Origin: Candidatus Zhuqueibacterota bacterium
GTDB lineage: Bacteria > Zhuqueibacterota > Zhuqueibacteria > Zhuqueibacterales > Zhuqueibacteraceae
NCBI GenBank assembly: GCA_022616415.1
Contig: JAKEEU010000388.1
Span: 1 to 43,381, forward strand
Length of the DNA stretch: 43,381 nucleotides
Reading direction: 5' to 3'
The notes under the pieces are model-generated. The model did no database searches and was not told the origin of the DNA. It saw only the letters and a list, made by a program, of their open reading frames with translations. This document shows, in pieces, positions 16,706 through 25,282 of this stretch. The translations under genes were made by a program, and so were the position numbers. Within the stretch, counting starts at the first letter, position 1. The number at the start of each line of letters is the position of its first letter.

Positions 16706-17239
16706 TTATGCAGACGAGCCGTCTGCGTTACGATACTCATTTCGCAGCATGGACATCACCACGAGCGAATCGAAGCCGGTTTCGGTTTTGAGGCATTCCC
16801 GCAAGACGCCTTCAACGGCAAAACCTTCGGATTCGTACAAACGCCTGGCACGGTGATTCTGCTCCTTGACGTCCAACCACAACCGGTGCGCGTTCAATGT
16901 TTCAAACGCCAGCTTCTTGACGAGTTTCACGGCTTCTCTGCCAAAGCCGCGGCTTTTGTCAGTTATCACCAGGCGGCGAAACTCAACGGACAGATTGGCA
17001 TTCTGCAATCCGGCCAGGATAATGTATCCAACCCCTCTCGCATTCGCAACCGTTTCACAGATCAAGTGCATCAAATCGGCGTTGGCAAGCGCTTCCTGAT
17101 GTTGCGCCCTCGGCCACGCCATGACGAAAGATCGATTCTCCTCGTGCTGCTCGGCGCCCACAACAAAATCCAGATCTTCCGGCATGGCGCGGCACAGTAG
17201 CAGTAAATTGGATTGTACAACGGCGAAATTATTTGCCAT
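16706..17239 (-). CDS. GNAT-family N-acetyltransferase (RimJ/RimL-like)
   Basis: A 177-residue acetyltransferase. The acetyl-CoA binding region reads LVITDKSRGFGREAVKLVKK (R-G-F-G-R-E, the pyrophosphate loop) and is followed by NAHRLWLDVKEQNHRARRLY and SEGFAVEGVLRE, the RimJ-type pattern. Such enzymes acetylate small amines, antibiotics or protein N-termini. It is 76 bases upstream of the MerB-like gene on the same strand and may share a transcript with it, but nothing links the functions. Confidence 0.88.
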   Translation of the reverse strand: MANNFAVVQSNLLLLCRAMPEDLDFVVGAEQHEENRSFVMAWPRAQHQEALANADLMHLICETVANARGVGYIILAGLQNANLSVEFRRLVITDKSRGFGREAVKLVKKLAFETLNAHRLWLDVKEQNHRARRLYESEGFAVEGVLRECLKTETGFDSLVVMSMLRNEYRNADGSSA

Positions 17240-17300
17240 GATTCAACCCAACCATTTGTCACCAAAAGTTGAGGCAAAAAAAATATGAATCAGATTCATT

Positions 17301-17672
17301 TCAATCTCCAGTTGGCTTTACCGAGCTCCGTTCCACCATCAGGACGGCAGTTCGTTCCGGCGCTCGCGTTCGATGAATCATCCCCTTCGGAATCGTATAG
17401 CCCTGATGGGGCTCAAGAGTTATTGTCTTGTCCTCCAGATCAATCAGTAGCTTGCCTTGTAGAACGAAAAAGAACTCGTCCTCTTCGTCGTGCTTGTGCC
17501 AGTGAAATTCTCCTTGCACGACGCCAAGGCGAACCACACTGTCGTTCACCTGACAAAGCGTTTGATTGGACCATTGCTCCTTGCTGGCGGCAACGAGGCT
17601 TGGTACATCGATGAGTTCCAACGAATCAAATTTCACATCCAAATTAATGCTGTAGTTGTATTGTTCATTCAT
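17301..17672 (-). CDS. Cupin-domain protein
   Basis: A 123-residue single-domain cupin. The metal-binding motif 1 is EFHWHKHDEEDEFFFVLQG, with two His and a Glu in the usual places. Motif 2 (GYTIPKGMIHRTRA) supplies the last His. Small cupins of this kind are sugar isomerases, dioxygenases or sensor-like proteins; no substrate can be named. An AAAGGAT lies before ATG 17672. Neighbours are unrelated accessory enzymes. Confidence 0.82.
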   Translation of the reverse strand: MNEQYNYSINLDVKFDSLELIDVPSLVAASKEQWSNQTLCQVNDSVVRLGVVQGEFHWHKHDEEDEFFFVLQGKLLIDLEDKTITLEPHQGYTIPKGMIHRTRAPERTAVLMVERSSVKPTGD

Positions 17673-17780
17673 GGTGGGTATCCTTTCCTGGTTTAATCAT
17701 CGGCATACGAGCTATGCCGCCCAACAGGTCTTCAGTTTTAGCCTGGTAGCATCGTTTCATAAAAGCATTTCCATAAAAAC

Positions 17781-17857
17781 CGTCATTGCGAGGAGCGAAG
17801 CGACGAAGCAATCCGTTGATTACAAAGAGATTGCTTCGCTGCGCTCGCAATGACAAC
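17781..17857. repeat. REP-like palindrome (CGTCATTGCGAGGAGCG type)
   Basis: An intergenic inverted repeat of 77 bp. The left arm starts CGTCATTGCGAGGAGCGAAG and contains GAAGCAATCC; the right arm has the complementary GATTGCTTCG and CTCGCAATGAC. The same core is a very widespread dispersed repeat in bacterial genomes. It lies between the cupin and paiB genes. Confidence 0.8.
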
Positions 17858-17880
17858 GTTTTACTGAAATGACATGCTAA

Positions 17881-18516
17881 TCACTTACCATAGAGAGCAG
17901 AGTGATTTTGCGCCATTGCTTTCGCAACTTCTCGCGCGTTCGCCTCACCGCTTTTTTGCAATTCAGCGATGACGTCATCATAATCCGGTTGCCGGCGATT
18001 TTGGCTGAGCTTGAACTTCGCTTCGATGCGGTTGATTTTGATTTGAAAGCCGACAATGCCTTTCATCTCTTTTTCCACGAAATCTTTTGGGAGATTTTCC
18101 AGTTTGTATGGATTCTCCGCACCGGCCTCGTATTTGTCCACGAGTTGTTTTAGCATGGCATACAGCTCGTCGTGGCCGGTGACGAGCCGAGGCTTGCCGT
18201 AAACATGCGCCGCCATGTAATTCCACGTCGGGACGTTGACGTGGTCATACCAGCGCGCGGAGACGTAAGCGTGCGGGCCGGCAAAAATCGCCAACACCTC
18301 GTCGTTCGTTTCAAAAGTGCGCCATTGCTTGTTCGCACGCGCCACGTGGCCATTGAGAAAGCGGTTGCCGTGCTCGTCTTCAACAAGCTCCAAGGGCACA
18401 TGCGTTGCAACCGGCAATTGCTGATCACAACTGACGAGCGTGGCAAAGCTGTTTTGCCGGATAAATTGTTCGATCGTTTCTTCGCCAGTTACGCGATAAT
18501 ATTTTGGAATATACAT
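17881..18516 (-). CDS. paiB: FMN-binding negative transcriptional regulator, PaiB family
   Basis: About 211 residues starting MYIPKYYRV, the typical PaiB beginning; an ATG 12 bases upstream is possible. The protein has a split-barrel flavin-binding fold, recognisable from ATHVPLELVEDEHGNRFLNG, HVARANKQW and HAYVSARWYDHVNVPTWNY. In Bacillus, PaiA/PaiB affect sporulation and degradative enzyme genes; in other bacteria the role is poorly known. Together with the nearby GNAT gene it recalls the PaiA (acetyltransferase)/PaiB pair, although the GNAT here is not adjacent. Confidence 0.88.
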   Translation of the reverse strand: MYIPKYYRVTGEETIEQFIRQNSFATLVSCDQQLPVATHVPLELVEDEHGNRFLNGHVARANKQWRTFETNDEVLAIFAGPHAYVSARWYDHVNVPTWNYMAAHVYGKPRLVTGHDELYAMLKQLVDKYEAGAENPYKLENLPKDFVEKEMKGIVGFQIKINRIEAKFKLSQNRRQPDYDDVIAELQKSGEANAREVAKAMAQNHSALYGK

Positions 18517-18560
18517 AAGAATCACCACGTCGGGATCCGAAACTTGGCAATGAATAAAAG

Positions 18561-18642
18561 TTTGTAGTTACGCCTTCAGGCGTCCACTTTTGTTTGAAGT
18601 TTGATGCCTAAAGGCTACGCCCGTAGGGCATCACTACGAACA
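18561..18642. repeat. Dispersed repeat (ACGCCTTCAGGCGT / GCCTAAAGGCTACG type)
   Basis: Short palindromes TACGCCTTCAGGCGTCCA and GATGCCTAAAGGCTACGCC with GCCCGTAGGGC, flanked by GTAGTTA and TCACTACGA that pair with each other. This is a common class of intergenic repeat and sits between paiB and the PhzF gene. Confidence 0.65.
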
Positions 18643-18645
18643 TTT

Positions 18646-19536
18646 TCATATCATCAATTCTCCACGCAAAACCGTCACCGCGCTGCCGCCGATTTTGACG
18701 GTCTCGATGTCATCACGCGGTCCGACAATCTCAACAGTTGCCTGGCCGGGCCGATTCATCCAATGGCCTTGCTCGGCGATGAATCGAGGATGCTCGATCA
18801 AGCCATAATGCCACAAATAAGCGGCCATGCCGCCGGTGGCAGAACCGGTAAACGGATCTTCCAATGTATCCGGCGGCGTGCCGAAATGCCTCGCAAAAGT
18901 TTGTCCAGTCTCGGTTACACCACTGAGACAAAAAAGATGGGGGCTGAAAAAATCCGCGCAGGCGCGAAACTCATTATACGCGGCGACGTCCAATTGCGCA
19001 CGCCGCAGCGCCGCCAAATTTCGCAAAGGAATCATCAACTGCGGCGTGCCCGTGCTCACGGTTTGAATCGGCGCGTTGGGAAGCGCGTCTTCTACGGTTA
19101 ATCCGAAAACCGGCAAAACCTGCGCGGCATCATAAGTCGCGAGAAACCGTGGCTTCTTCTGCGACATGATGAGGCGCTTCACTTTGCCCTGAGATGATTC
19201 AATATCGACGCGAATCGGCCCCACGCGCAACTCCAGTGTGATCGCCGTAAGCTCATTGGTTAAAATGAGACGGCCAGTTTCAATTAACGCAAACACGGTG
19301 GCAATAGTGGGATGTCCGGCCAAGGGAATTTCTTCCGCCGGCGTGAAATAGCGCGCGCCGAAATCGGCAACTTTGGAGCGCAACACGAATGCCGTTTCGG
19401 AGAGATTCATCTCGCGGGCAATCGCGAGCATGATCTCATCGCTCAGGCTGTCCGCGCCGAATACGACCGCGCAGGGATTTCCCGCCAGCGGGCGATCCGT
19501 GAAAGCGTCGACTTGCATGAAAGGAAAAGTTGGCAT
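18646..19536 (-). CDS. PhzF-family isomerase/epimerase
   Basis: A 296-residue protein of the PhzF/DAP-epimerase-like fold. The start VDAFTDRPLAGNPCAVVF and Glu47 in NLSETAFVL (the catalytic acid of PhzF) are diagnostic. The second half holds the mirror-image domain with DPFTGSATGGMAAYL. PhzF isomerises a shikimate-derived diene in phenazine synthesis, but most stand-alone homologues have other unknown roles. No other phenazine genes are nearby, so a phenazine role is unlikely. Its ATG immediately follows the stop of the next DinB gene. Confidence 0.9.
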   Translation of the reverse strand: MPTFPFMQVDAFTDRPLAGNPCAVVFGADSLSDEIMLAIAREMNLSETAFVLRSKVADFGARYFTPAEEIPLAGHPTIATVFALIETGRLILTNELTAITLELRVGPIRVDIESSQGKVKRLIMSQKKPRFLATYDAAQVLPVFGLTVEDALPNAPIQTVSTGTPQLMIPLRNLAALRRAQLDVAAYNEFRACADFFSPHLFCLSGVTETGQTFARHFGTPPDTLEDPFTGSATGGMAAYLWHYGLIEHPRFIAEQGHWMNRPGQATVEIVGPRDDIETVKIGGSAVTVLRGELMI

Positions 19537-19998
19537 TTAATTTCCCTCGCGAACGAACGTGATGAAATCGGTATTGACCGGCTCGTATCCGGCGTTTCGC
19601 ATCGTCTGGGCAATTTGGCCGCGATGGTAGGAACCGTGCACCGACACGTGAGTGCAAACGTCCATCGCCAACGTGCGAAATTGAATGCCTTTGCTGTTGC
19701 GATAGGTGATGACGTCGCTCAAAGACGACTCCGATAACGTCTCGAAATAGGTGCGATAATCTGCCGCGTTTTTTTCCACTCGCACGGCACACTCATGCAA
19801 TGAAAGCTCGGGCCAGATTTCGAGCGCGGCGCTGTCTTCGCCGCGCATTCGCGCCAGCCAAACCTGCTCGGCGGCAAGAACGTGCGCAAATAAGCGCAGC
19901 GCCTTTTCAGGCGGCGCACTCGCATTTTGCACCAGCGCCAGAATGCGCCGGTTTGCCCAATCCGCGTGACGAAAAAGGCGCAAGTAGTGTTCTTTCAT
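19537..19998 (-). CDS. DinB-family protein
   Basis: A 153-residue DinB-fold protein. It begins MKEHYLRLFRHADWANRRIL and has the late histidine cluster HVSVHGSYHRGQIAQTMR, where the metal ligands of this fold lie; an earlier ligand is in LFAHVLAAEQVWLARM. The first 92 bases overlap the end of the upstream methyltransferase ORF in a different frame. Its stop directly abuts the PhzF start, so translation is probably coupled. Confidence 0.88.
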   Translation of the reverse strand: MKEHYLRLFRHADWANRRILALVQNASAPPEKALRLFAHVLAAEQVWLARMRGEDSAALEIWPELSLHECAVRVEKNAADYRTYFETLSESSLSDVITYRNSKGIQFRTLAMDVCTHVSVHGSYHRGQIAQTMRNAGYEPVNTDFITFVREGN

Positions 19999-20710
19999 TC
20001 TTCTCTCCTAATTCCGGTTTGATCGCAACTCCGCCGTTGCCATATAAAAAGTAATGGCCGGTGCTCTCGACTTTTATCGACCAGCCCAGAGCTTTCAGGC
20101 TCGCCTCCAGTTCTGCCGGTTTGTAGAATATTTTCACAATATCAAAAACGCGGCCATCATTCAGCCGGCGCGTCACTGTTGCCGATTGCGGGGCATTGAG
20201 CCGATGATCCCGCGCCGTCGACGTCGGTTCGTAAAGCGAATCAATAAAGAACACGCGACCGTGTTCGTGCAAACAGGATCGAACCAATCGCCAAAATGAT
20301 TCGAAGCAATCCGGCGGGACGTGCGAGAGCCAAAAACTGAAGAAGACCAAGTCATAGCGCGCCTCGGAACGCCAGTTGAAAATGTCCGCACGAACGTAAT
20401 CAACGTGTTTTGATCGGACGCGCGCACGGTTCAGCTCCAACGCCTCCGGCGAGGCATCGACTGCGGTAACGCGATCGGCGTAGCGAACGAGTTGCTGCGT
20501 CCACAAGCCGGTGCCGCAGGCCAACTCCAGCACATGACCGCGAGGCTGAAAGTGCCGCAAGACTGATCGCAGTTTTGCCACTTCGACGAACCATTGGCGA
20601 TTCAACTCCGGGCCGCGATCGTAACGCTTTTGGCGGAAAAACCATTCCTCATACTCGGCGGCGCGAGCGCGGTAGTATTCAATTTGTTGTTGTATGGGAT
20701 GATCGTGCAT
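19907..20710 (-). CDS. Class I SAM-dependent methyltransferase
   Basis: A 267-residue methyltransferase. Motif I is VLELACGTGLWTQQL, followed by AVDASPEALELN (motif post-I), YVRADIFNW and DLVFFSFWLSHVP (motif II/III). The last ~30 residues (after GVAIKPELGEK) read through the start of the DinB gene in another frame and look non-native, so the original stop has probably been lost. Substrate unknown. Confidence 0.85.
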   Translation of the reverse strand: MHDHPIQQQIEYYRARAAEYEEWFFRQKRYDRGPELNRQWFVEVAKLRSVLRHFQPRGHVLELACGTGLWTQQLVRYADRVTAVDASPEALELNRARVRSKHVDYVRADIFNWRSEARYDLVFFSFWLSHVPPDCFESFWRLVRSCLHEHGRVFFIDSLYEPTSTARDHRLNAPQSATVTRRLNDGRVFDIVKIFYKPAELEASLKALGWSIKVESTGHYFLYGNGGVAIKPELGEKNERTLLAPFSSRGLGKPAHSGAGAKCECAA

Positions 20711-20715
20711 ATTAT

Positions 20716-20917
20716 TTAAAACTGTTCGAGCACCTTGAGCACGCCAACGGCGTCGTCCTCACCCAAGCCTCTTTCGACCGCCCGCGCGAAGAGCCTTTCG
20801 TTTGTGAGCGCGGCCGGCGTGTTGATCCCGGCTCGTCGCGCTTCCTCACAGATGAGCCGGACGTCCTTCGCGACGTGTTTGAGTGGGGCCTGCGGGGTGA
20901 AGTCGCGAGCGATCAAC
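20716..20917 (-). pseudogene. C-terminal fragment of a 3-hydroxyisobutyrate dehydrogenase-like gene
   Basis: About 66 residues (LIARDFTPQAPLKHVAKDVR to GLGEDDAVGVLKVLEQF) match the helical C-terminal domain of the beta-hydroxyacid dehydrogenase family (MmsB/GarR type: D-F-x-P-x-x-x-L-K-x-x-x-K-D). The NAD-binding domain is absent. The fragment begins exactly where the racemase gene ends, so a rearrangement joined the two. Confidence 0.8.
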
Positions 20918-21613
20918 CTACGACAATAATTGTGCGACAATGCGTTCGACATGAATTTTCGTCGTATCTAAAAATGGAATTTCGCTGCTCGTGACGTCAC
21001 GCAGAATCAGAGGCAGCTCCGTTCCGCCAAGAATCAGCCCTTGAATGCCATGCCGCTCTTGCAAGCGGTAGACGATGGCCAGCAAGCGCTCGCGCGTTTC
21101 CGGCAGAATAATGCCATTGACCAATTCGCGCATGTATTTGTCGTGAATGTAGGCTTGCTCATCCGGCTCGGGCACGGCAAGCGTCATCCCCACTTTGGAA
21201 AATACTTCCGGGTAGAATCGCCCTTGCATGGTGAAACGCGTGCCAAATAAACCGACTCTTTTTAATCCGAGCGCTTGAGCCGCTTCGGCAGTGGCTTCGA
21301 CGATGCTGATCAATGGAATGGGTGACTGGCGGCGAATTTCATCGAAAACGAGGTGCGGCGTATTGGAAGCCAGCGCTCCGAAATCTGCGCCTGCCCGAGC
21401 CAGCTTGTGTACTTCACCCACCAGGTAATCGGTCAGCTTAATGAGTTCATTGGCCTCGACTAAATCCAGCATCTTTCGCAAGTCGATGCTGTTGATCACA
21501 ATCGTGGGATAACTGCCATCCGGTTTCTGCTCGCGGTACGAGGCAATGATCAGGCGGTAATACTCGATAGTTGATTCCGGCCCAATGCCGCCAATGAGTC
21601 CAACGGTTTTCAT
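20918..21613 (-). CDS. Aspartate/glutamate racemase-fold protein lacking both catalytic cysteines
   Basis: A 231-residue member of the Asp/Glu racemase family, close in layout to E. coli YgeA. It starts MKTVGLIGGIGPESTIEYYR and ends FLDTTKIHVERIVAQLL, both typical. Active racemases use two cysteines: the first lies in L-C-T-N-T in YgeA, the second in G-C-T-E. Here those sites read LASNTPHL and GGTELPLI, so both cysteines are replaced (Ala and Gly). It may use another mechanism, have another substrate, or be inactive. The start codon overlaps the stop of the DJ-1/PfpI gene. Confidence 0.85.
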   Translation of the reverse strand: MKTVGLIGGIGPESTIEYYRLIIASYREQKPDGSYPTIVINSIDLRKMLDLVEANELIKLTDYLVGEVHKLARAGADFGALASNTPHLVFDEIRRQSPIPLISIVEATAEAAQALGLKRVGLFGTRFTMQGRFYPEVFSKVGMTLAVPEPDEQAYIHDKYMRELVNGIILPETRERLLAIVYRLQERHGIQGLILGGTELPLILRDVTSSEIPFLDTTKIHVERIVAQLLS

Positions 21614-22077
21614 ATGTCGATAAAGCGCTTTGTGGCGTCAATTTTGGTGTTGGGTGCAATTTCTTGCAGAAGCGAGATCGCGCCATGATGCGTCGTTGCT
21701 GCCAAGCCCTCGAGCAGGCCGGCTTTGGCCAAGATCAAATCGCCGGTGCAAACGGAAAGGAGATGCTCGGTTTTTTGTGAAAGCTGTTTGACCCAATCCA
21801 AGACAACAGCGTTGTTCATTTCACGGCGCGTGCCGAAGCCGCCGGGGATGATGAGAATATCCGGCGCCGGGCAATCCGCAAAGGTATAACGCGGGTTGAT
21901 GCTGAGTTCATTACGCGCCAAAACCGGGCGTCTCTCCTGCGCGACGGTATAAACATTGAACGGATTCGATCCGTCGCGTTTTCCGGTTACGGAGAATACC
22001 TCGAACGGTCCGCAGAAATCGAGCACTTCGACTTCGTCAAAAATGAAGATGGCGACGTTCCTTGGGTGGTTGGCCAT
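21610..22077 (-). CDS. DJ-1/PfpI-family protein, C-terminally truncated
   Basis: 155 residues of a glutamine-amidotransferase-like (DJ-1/ThiJ/PfpI) protein. It opens NVAIFIFDEVEVLDFCGPFE, contains DILIIPGGFGTRRE, and has the nucleophile elbow LLSVCTGDLILAKAG. The family usually continues for another 35-50 residues with a conserved helix, but here it ends abruptly at TKRFIDI because the reading frame meets TGA where the racemase gene begins. The protein is probably shortened by the same rearrangement that created the neighbouring fragment, and it may not fold normally. Confidence 0.82.
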   Translation of the reverse strand: MANHPRNVAIFIFDEVEVLDFCGPFEVFSVTGKRDGSNPFNVYTVAQERRPVLARNELSINPRYTFADCPAPDILIIPGGFGTRREMNNAVVLDWVKQLSQKTEHLLSVCTGDLILAKAGLLEGLAATTHHGAISLLQEIAPNTKIDATKRFIDI

Positions 22078-22232
22078 ATTTTCTCCTGATTCGTGTTACT
22101 ACAAAAATGACGTTCGCAGCAACGCCTTCTTCCGCCCCGCATCCTTAATAATAAAAAGGCGGAGCCGGGCGGGCGTCGGAGTTTGACGTTAATACAATAG
22201 TCGTTGGGCTGGGGTGATATAAGACTAGTATT

Positions 22233-23165
22233 TTACTTTCTGTAAACATCTGTACTAAGGTATTTTAGACCAGAATCTACCATCAACGTAACGATTTTAG
22301 CATCTGGACCTAATCGCTCTGCTACTCGAATTGCTGCGACGACATTTGCGCCTGATGACGTGCCCGCAAAAAGACCTTCCTCACGGGCTAAACGCCTGGC
22401 CATAACTTTCGCGTCTTCTGTCTTAACCGCGATGATTTCATCCACGAGACTTGGCTCCCAGAGTGGCGGCGTATAGCCAATCCCAACCCCCTCGATTTTG
22501 TGAGGTCCGGGTTGACCACCCAATAATACTGCGGATTCGGCTGGTTCGACGACTATCACTTTAATCTTGGGATTGCGATTCTTTAACACAGTTGCCACAC
22601 CTCGCGATGAAGCCGCAGTTCCAACACATTGAACAAATGCATCAACTGCTCCGTTCGTTTGGTTCCAGATTTCCTCAGCCAACGGAAAGTAACCGGCAAT
22701 ACTGTCAAGATTGTTGAGTTGATCGGTCCAGTATGTGTGAGGTCTCCGACTAAATTCTTTCGCGGCTTCAATCATATCCAAAATCAACTTCTTAGTCGTG
22801 AGGCCGCCCTCACTGGGTATCAGTGTGAGTTCGGCGCCAAAAGCCGCCATCTGATTCAGCTTATCCTGACTAAAAGCGTCGGAAGTAATGATATGAAGGC
22901 GGTATCCCTTCGCAACACAAATCAACGCAAGTGATATGCCGGTGCTGCCGCCGGTGTACTCAACAATGGTATCGCCAGGTCGCAATCGGCCATCTTCCGC
23001 AGCCCTTGAAATCATCGCCTGTGCCGTACGATCTTTCATACTGCTGGTCGGATTTTCCCATTCAAGCTTCACAAAAATCTGCGCGCAACCGGGCGGAACA
23101 ACATTATGTAGCTGCGCTAACGATGTGTTCCCAATCGCCTGTAGAATGTTACGGCCAATACTCAT
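22233..23165 (-). CDS. Cysteine synthase-like PLP enzyme
   Basis: A 310-residue fold-type II PLP enzyme of the O-acetylserine sulfhydrylase/cystathionine beta-synthase group. PLP lysine is Lys44 in NPTSSMKDRTA, and the phosphate-binding loop GTAASSRG and substrate loop TGGSTG (about 71-76) are present. The usual N-terminal IGNTSLAQL motif is also there. Enzymes of this group make cysteine from O-acetylserine (or O-phosphoserine) and sulfide; the C-terminus lacks a CBS domain. The gene looks more AT-rich than its neighbours and may be acquired. Confidence 0.88.
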   Translation of the reverse strand: MSIGRNILQAIGNTSLAQLHNVVPPGCAQIFVKLEWENPTSSMKDRTAQAMISRAAEDGRLRPGDTIVEYTGGSTGISLALICVAKGYRLHIITSDAFSQDKLNQMAAFGAELTLIPSEGGLTTKKLILDMIEAAKEFSRRPHTYWTDQLNNLDSIAGYFPLAEEIWNQTNGAVDAFVQCVGTAASSRGVATVLKNRNPKIKVIVVEPAESAVLLGGQPGPHKIEGVGIGYTPPLWEPSLVDEIIAVKTEDAKVMARRLAREEGLFAGTSSGANVVAAIRVAERLGPDAKIVTLMVDSGLKYLSTDVYRK

Positions 23166-23285
23166 TCTATCTTTCTCCTCGTGTGTTTAAATGCCTCTCT
23201 TTTTTGCTGATCCTTGCGATGCGCCTTCTCAGTCTGCAGGGAAGGGCAACCCGTTGCGTCTTGGTTCCGATCTGTGCGACTAACC

Positions 23286-23672
23286 TCAAATAAGCTCCGC
23301 GTTTCGCTCTGCCAACAACGTTCGCAACACGGAACGGTGGCAATGGTTCTCATGTTCGCAGTAGCAGCCAATTGACAGATTGGTCTGGTGCGACAGGGCC
23401 GCGAGCAGGTCGAGGAGCCGAGCGGCCTCTGGCCGCTTCATCTCGCCACGATAGCGTTTGACAAAGGCGTTCCAACTCCTCGCGTCGGTTGCCCGTTGAG
23501 CGGCCTTGACAAGCTGCTCGCTGGGGGCGACTTCTGGCAGCCAAACGTCGTAATAGTTGCGTGAAGCGAATTTGGTCTTCGGCACTCCGCGCGGAGGGCG
23601 TCGCACGGTGCCAATCCGAAGTCCCTCTCCAGGGGCGCGAGGTGTTCCGAGCTGAATGATCCTTATCGCCAC
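23286..23672 (-). CDS. DUF488-family protein
   Basis: A 128-residue protein recognisable as DUF488: an early RIIQLGTPRAPGEGLRIGTV, then YYDVWLPEVAPS, the FVKRYRGEM segment, and the late Cys/His cluster GCYCEHENHCHRSVL. The function is not established. It stands between the cysteine-synthase-like gene and the decarboxylase. Confidence 0.82.
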   Translation of the reverse strand: MAIRIIQLGTPRAPGEGLRIGTVRRPPRGVPKTKFASRNYYDVWLPEVAPSEQLVKAAQRATDARSWNAFVKRYRGEMKRPEAARLLDLLAALSHQTNLSIGCYCEHENHCHRSVLRTLLAERNAELI

Positions 23673-23728
23673 TGCATTCCTTATTTATAAGTTCACAGAC
23701 TCAATGCCAAGGCATCGTATGGACGCAG

Positions 23729-25195
23729 TCACTGCAAACATTCTTTTCCCAAACGCTCGGCTTCACGCACGAGTGTCTCGAAATCTTCTTTGCGGCTGCG
23801 ATGGTTCGTGATGGCGACGCGCAGCGCGTATTTGCCTTGCAGCACCGTCGAGGTCGGCACGGCGATGCCGCGCTCGTGCAGTTCCATGAGCAACTCGCGA
23901 TTCAGTTCATTAAGTGCTTTCTCGTCAAGCCGTGCGGAGGTGAAACGAAAGCAGACGACGTTCAACGGCACCGGCGCGAGCAGCTTGAGTGATTCGCTCT
24001 TTTCTACGAGGCTGGCGAGATATTGCGCTTGCGCGATATTCTGGCGAATCAGCCTCCGGAATTTGTCGAGGCCGTGCTCTTTCAAAACCAGCCAGGCTTT
24101 GAGCGCGCGAAATCCTCGCGTCAATTGGATGCCATAATTAGCGAACCATTCCGGCCCTGCCATCAGGCCGCGCTCATGTTTCGCGAGATACGCCGGCACC
24201 ACGGCGAAAGCTTTTTCGTGCGCGGCTTTGCTTTTGACGAGCACGCAGCCAGCTTCATAAGGCAGATACATCCATTTGTGCAAATCGAATGCAAGCGAAT
24301 CGGCGCGAGCCATGCCGCTCAAGCGATCGCGCATTTCCGGCAACAAAGCGGCGAGACTGCCAAACGCGCCATCCACGTGAAACCAAAGGCCTTCGCGCCG
24401 GCAAATATCCGCGAGCCGGTTGAGTGGATCGATGGCGCCGGTGTTGACGGTTCCGGCGGTGCCAACAACACAGAAAGGAAGATAGCCGGCCTGGCGATCT
24501 TCCGCAATCATTTTTTCCAAGTGCGCGCTATCGAGGCGATACTCGCGATCCATCGGAACTTTGCGCAAAGCTTTGTTGCCCAATCCCAAAAGCTCGACGG
24601 CTTTTTGCACCGAGCTGTGGGTCTCGCTGGAGCAATAAACCGTCATCATGCCGGGCGCGGCGCGCACGCCTTCGGTTCGAATATCAAAATCTGTTTTCGT
24701 ATTGCGCGCAACGGCCAGGCCAAGCAAATTCGCCATGGAACCGCCACTCACGAGAATGCCGCTCGCCTCCGGCGGATAGCCCAACATTTCCTTGCACCAA
24801 TCCAAAACTTGCCGCTCGACATAAACCGCGCTGTGATCGGCGCCGCCGACATTGGGATTCATCGCAGCGGCCAACATTTCCGCGAACATCCCCAATACCG
24901 TTCCGGTGCCGTTGACAAAGCCCCAATAGCGTGGATGAATGTTGCCATGCGGATATGGCAACACATTTTCCAAAAAATCCTGATAGGCAACTTCCGCCCC
25001 CTCCGGTTGCTGCGGCAGTGGTTGATGCAAGCGCTCTTTCACCTGTTGAGGAATCGGCTGCCACGCCGGACGCTCGCGCAGCGTTTGCAAGTAGGTGATC
25101 ATGTCATCCACCATGCGATGGCCGAGACTGCGCATGGCCTGCCAATCTTGAGGATCGAGCGTTTCTTCGTGTTGGAGAATTTCGTCGAGATTCAC
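23729..25195 (-). CDS. Aromatic-L-amino-acid decarboxylase-type PLP enzyme
   Basis: A group II PLP decarboxylase of about 488 residues. I prefer the GTG at 25195 because NLDEILQHEE is where the family begins; a TTG at 25225 would add ten residues. Marks are GNIHPRYWGFVNGTG, SGILVSGGSMANL, the Asp of FHVDGAFGS that pairs with the PLP nitrogen, and the PLP lysine in LAFDLHKWMYLP (residue 307 from the GTG). Members convert Trp, Tyr, Phe, Dopa or Glu to amines; substrate cannot be told from this view. Confidence 0.9.
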   Translation of the reverse strand: MNLDEILQHEETLDPQDWQAMRSLGHRMVDDMITYLQTLRERPAWQPIPQQVKERLHQPLPQQPEGAEVAYQDFLENVLPYPHGNIHPRYWGFVNGTGTVLGMFAEMLAAAMNPNVGGADHSAVYVERQVLDWCKEMLGYPPEASGILVSGGSMANLLGLAVARNTKTDFDIRTEGVRAAPGMMTVYCSSETHSSVQKAVELLGLGNKALRKVPMDREYRLDSAHLEKMIAEDRQAGYLPFCVVGTAGTVNTGAIDPLNRLADICRREGLWFHVDGAFGSLAALLPEMRDRLSGMARADSLAFDLHKWMYLPYEAGCVLVKSKAAHEKAFAVVPAYLAKHERGLMAGPEWFANYGIQLTRGFRALKAWLVLKEHGLDKFRRLIRQNIAQAQYLASLVEKSESLKLLAPVPLNVVCFRFTSARLDEKALNELNRELLMELHERGIAVPTSTVLQGKYALRVAITNHRSRKEDFETLVREAERLGKECLQ

Positions 25196-25282
25196 GATCA
25201 AAATGTCCGTTGAGAAGTTGAACAAATTTTTTCTTGAGTATATTCACATAATTCAGAACCAAAAAGCAAAAGCGCACGCACG

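Noticed and set aside
18646..19536. Phenazine biosynthesis cluster suggested by PhzF
   Set aside because: No other phz genes are near; stand-alone PhzF homologues are common and mostly unrelated to phenazines.
24023..25213. A 396-residue open frame on the plus strand
   Set aside because: It lies exactly opposite the PLP decarboxylase gene, has no recognisable motif, and owes its length to codon bias of the real gene.
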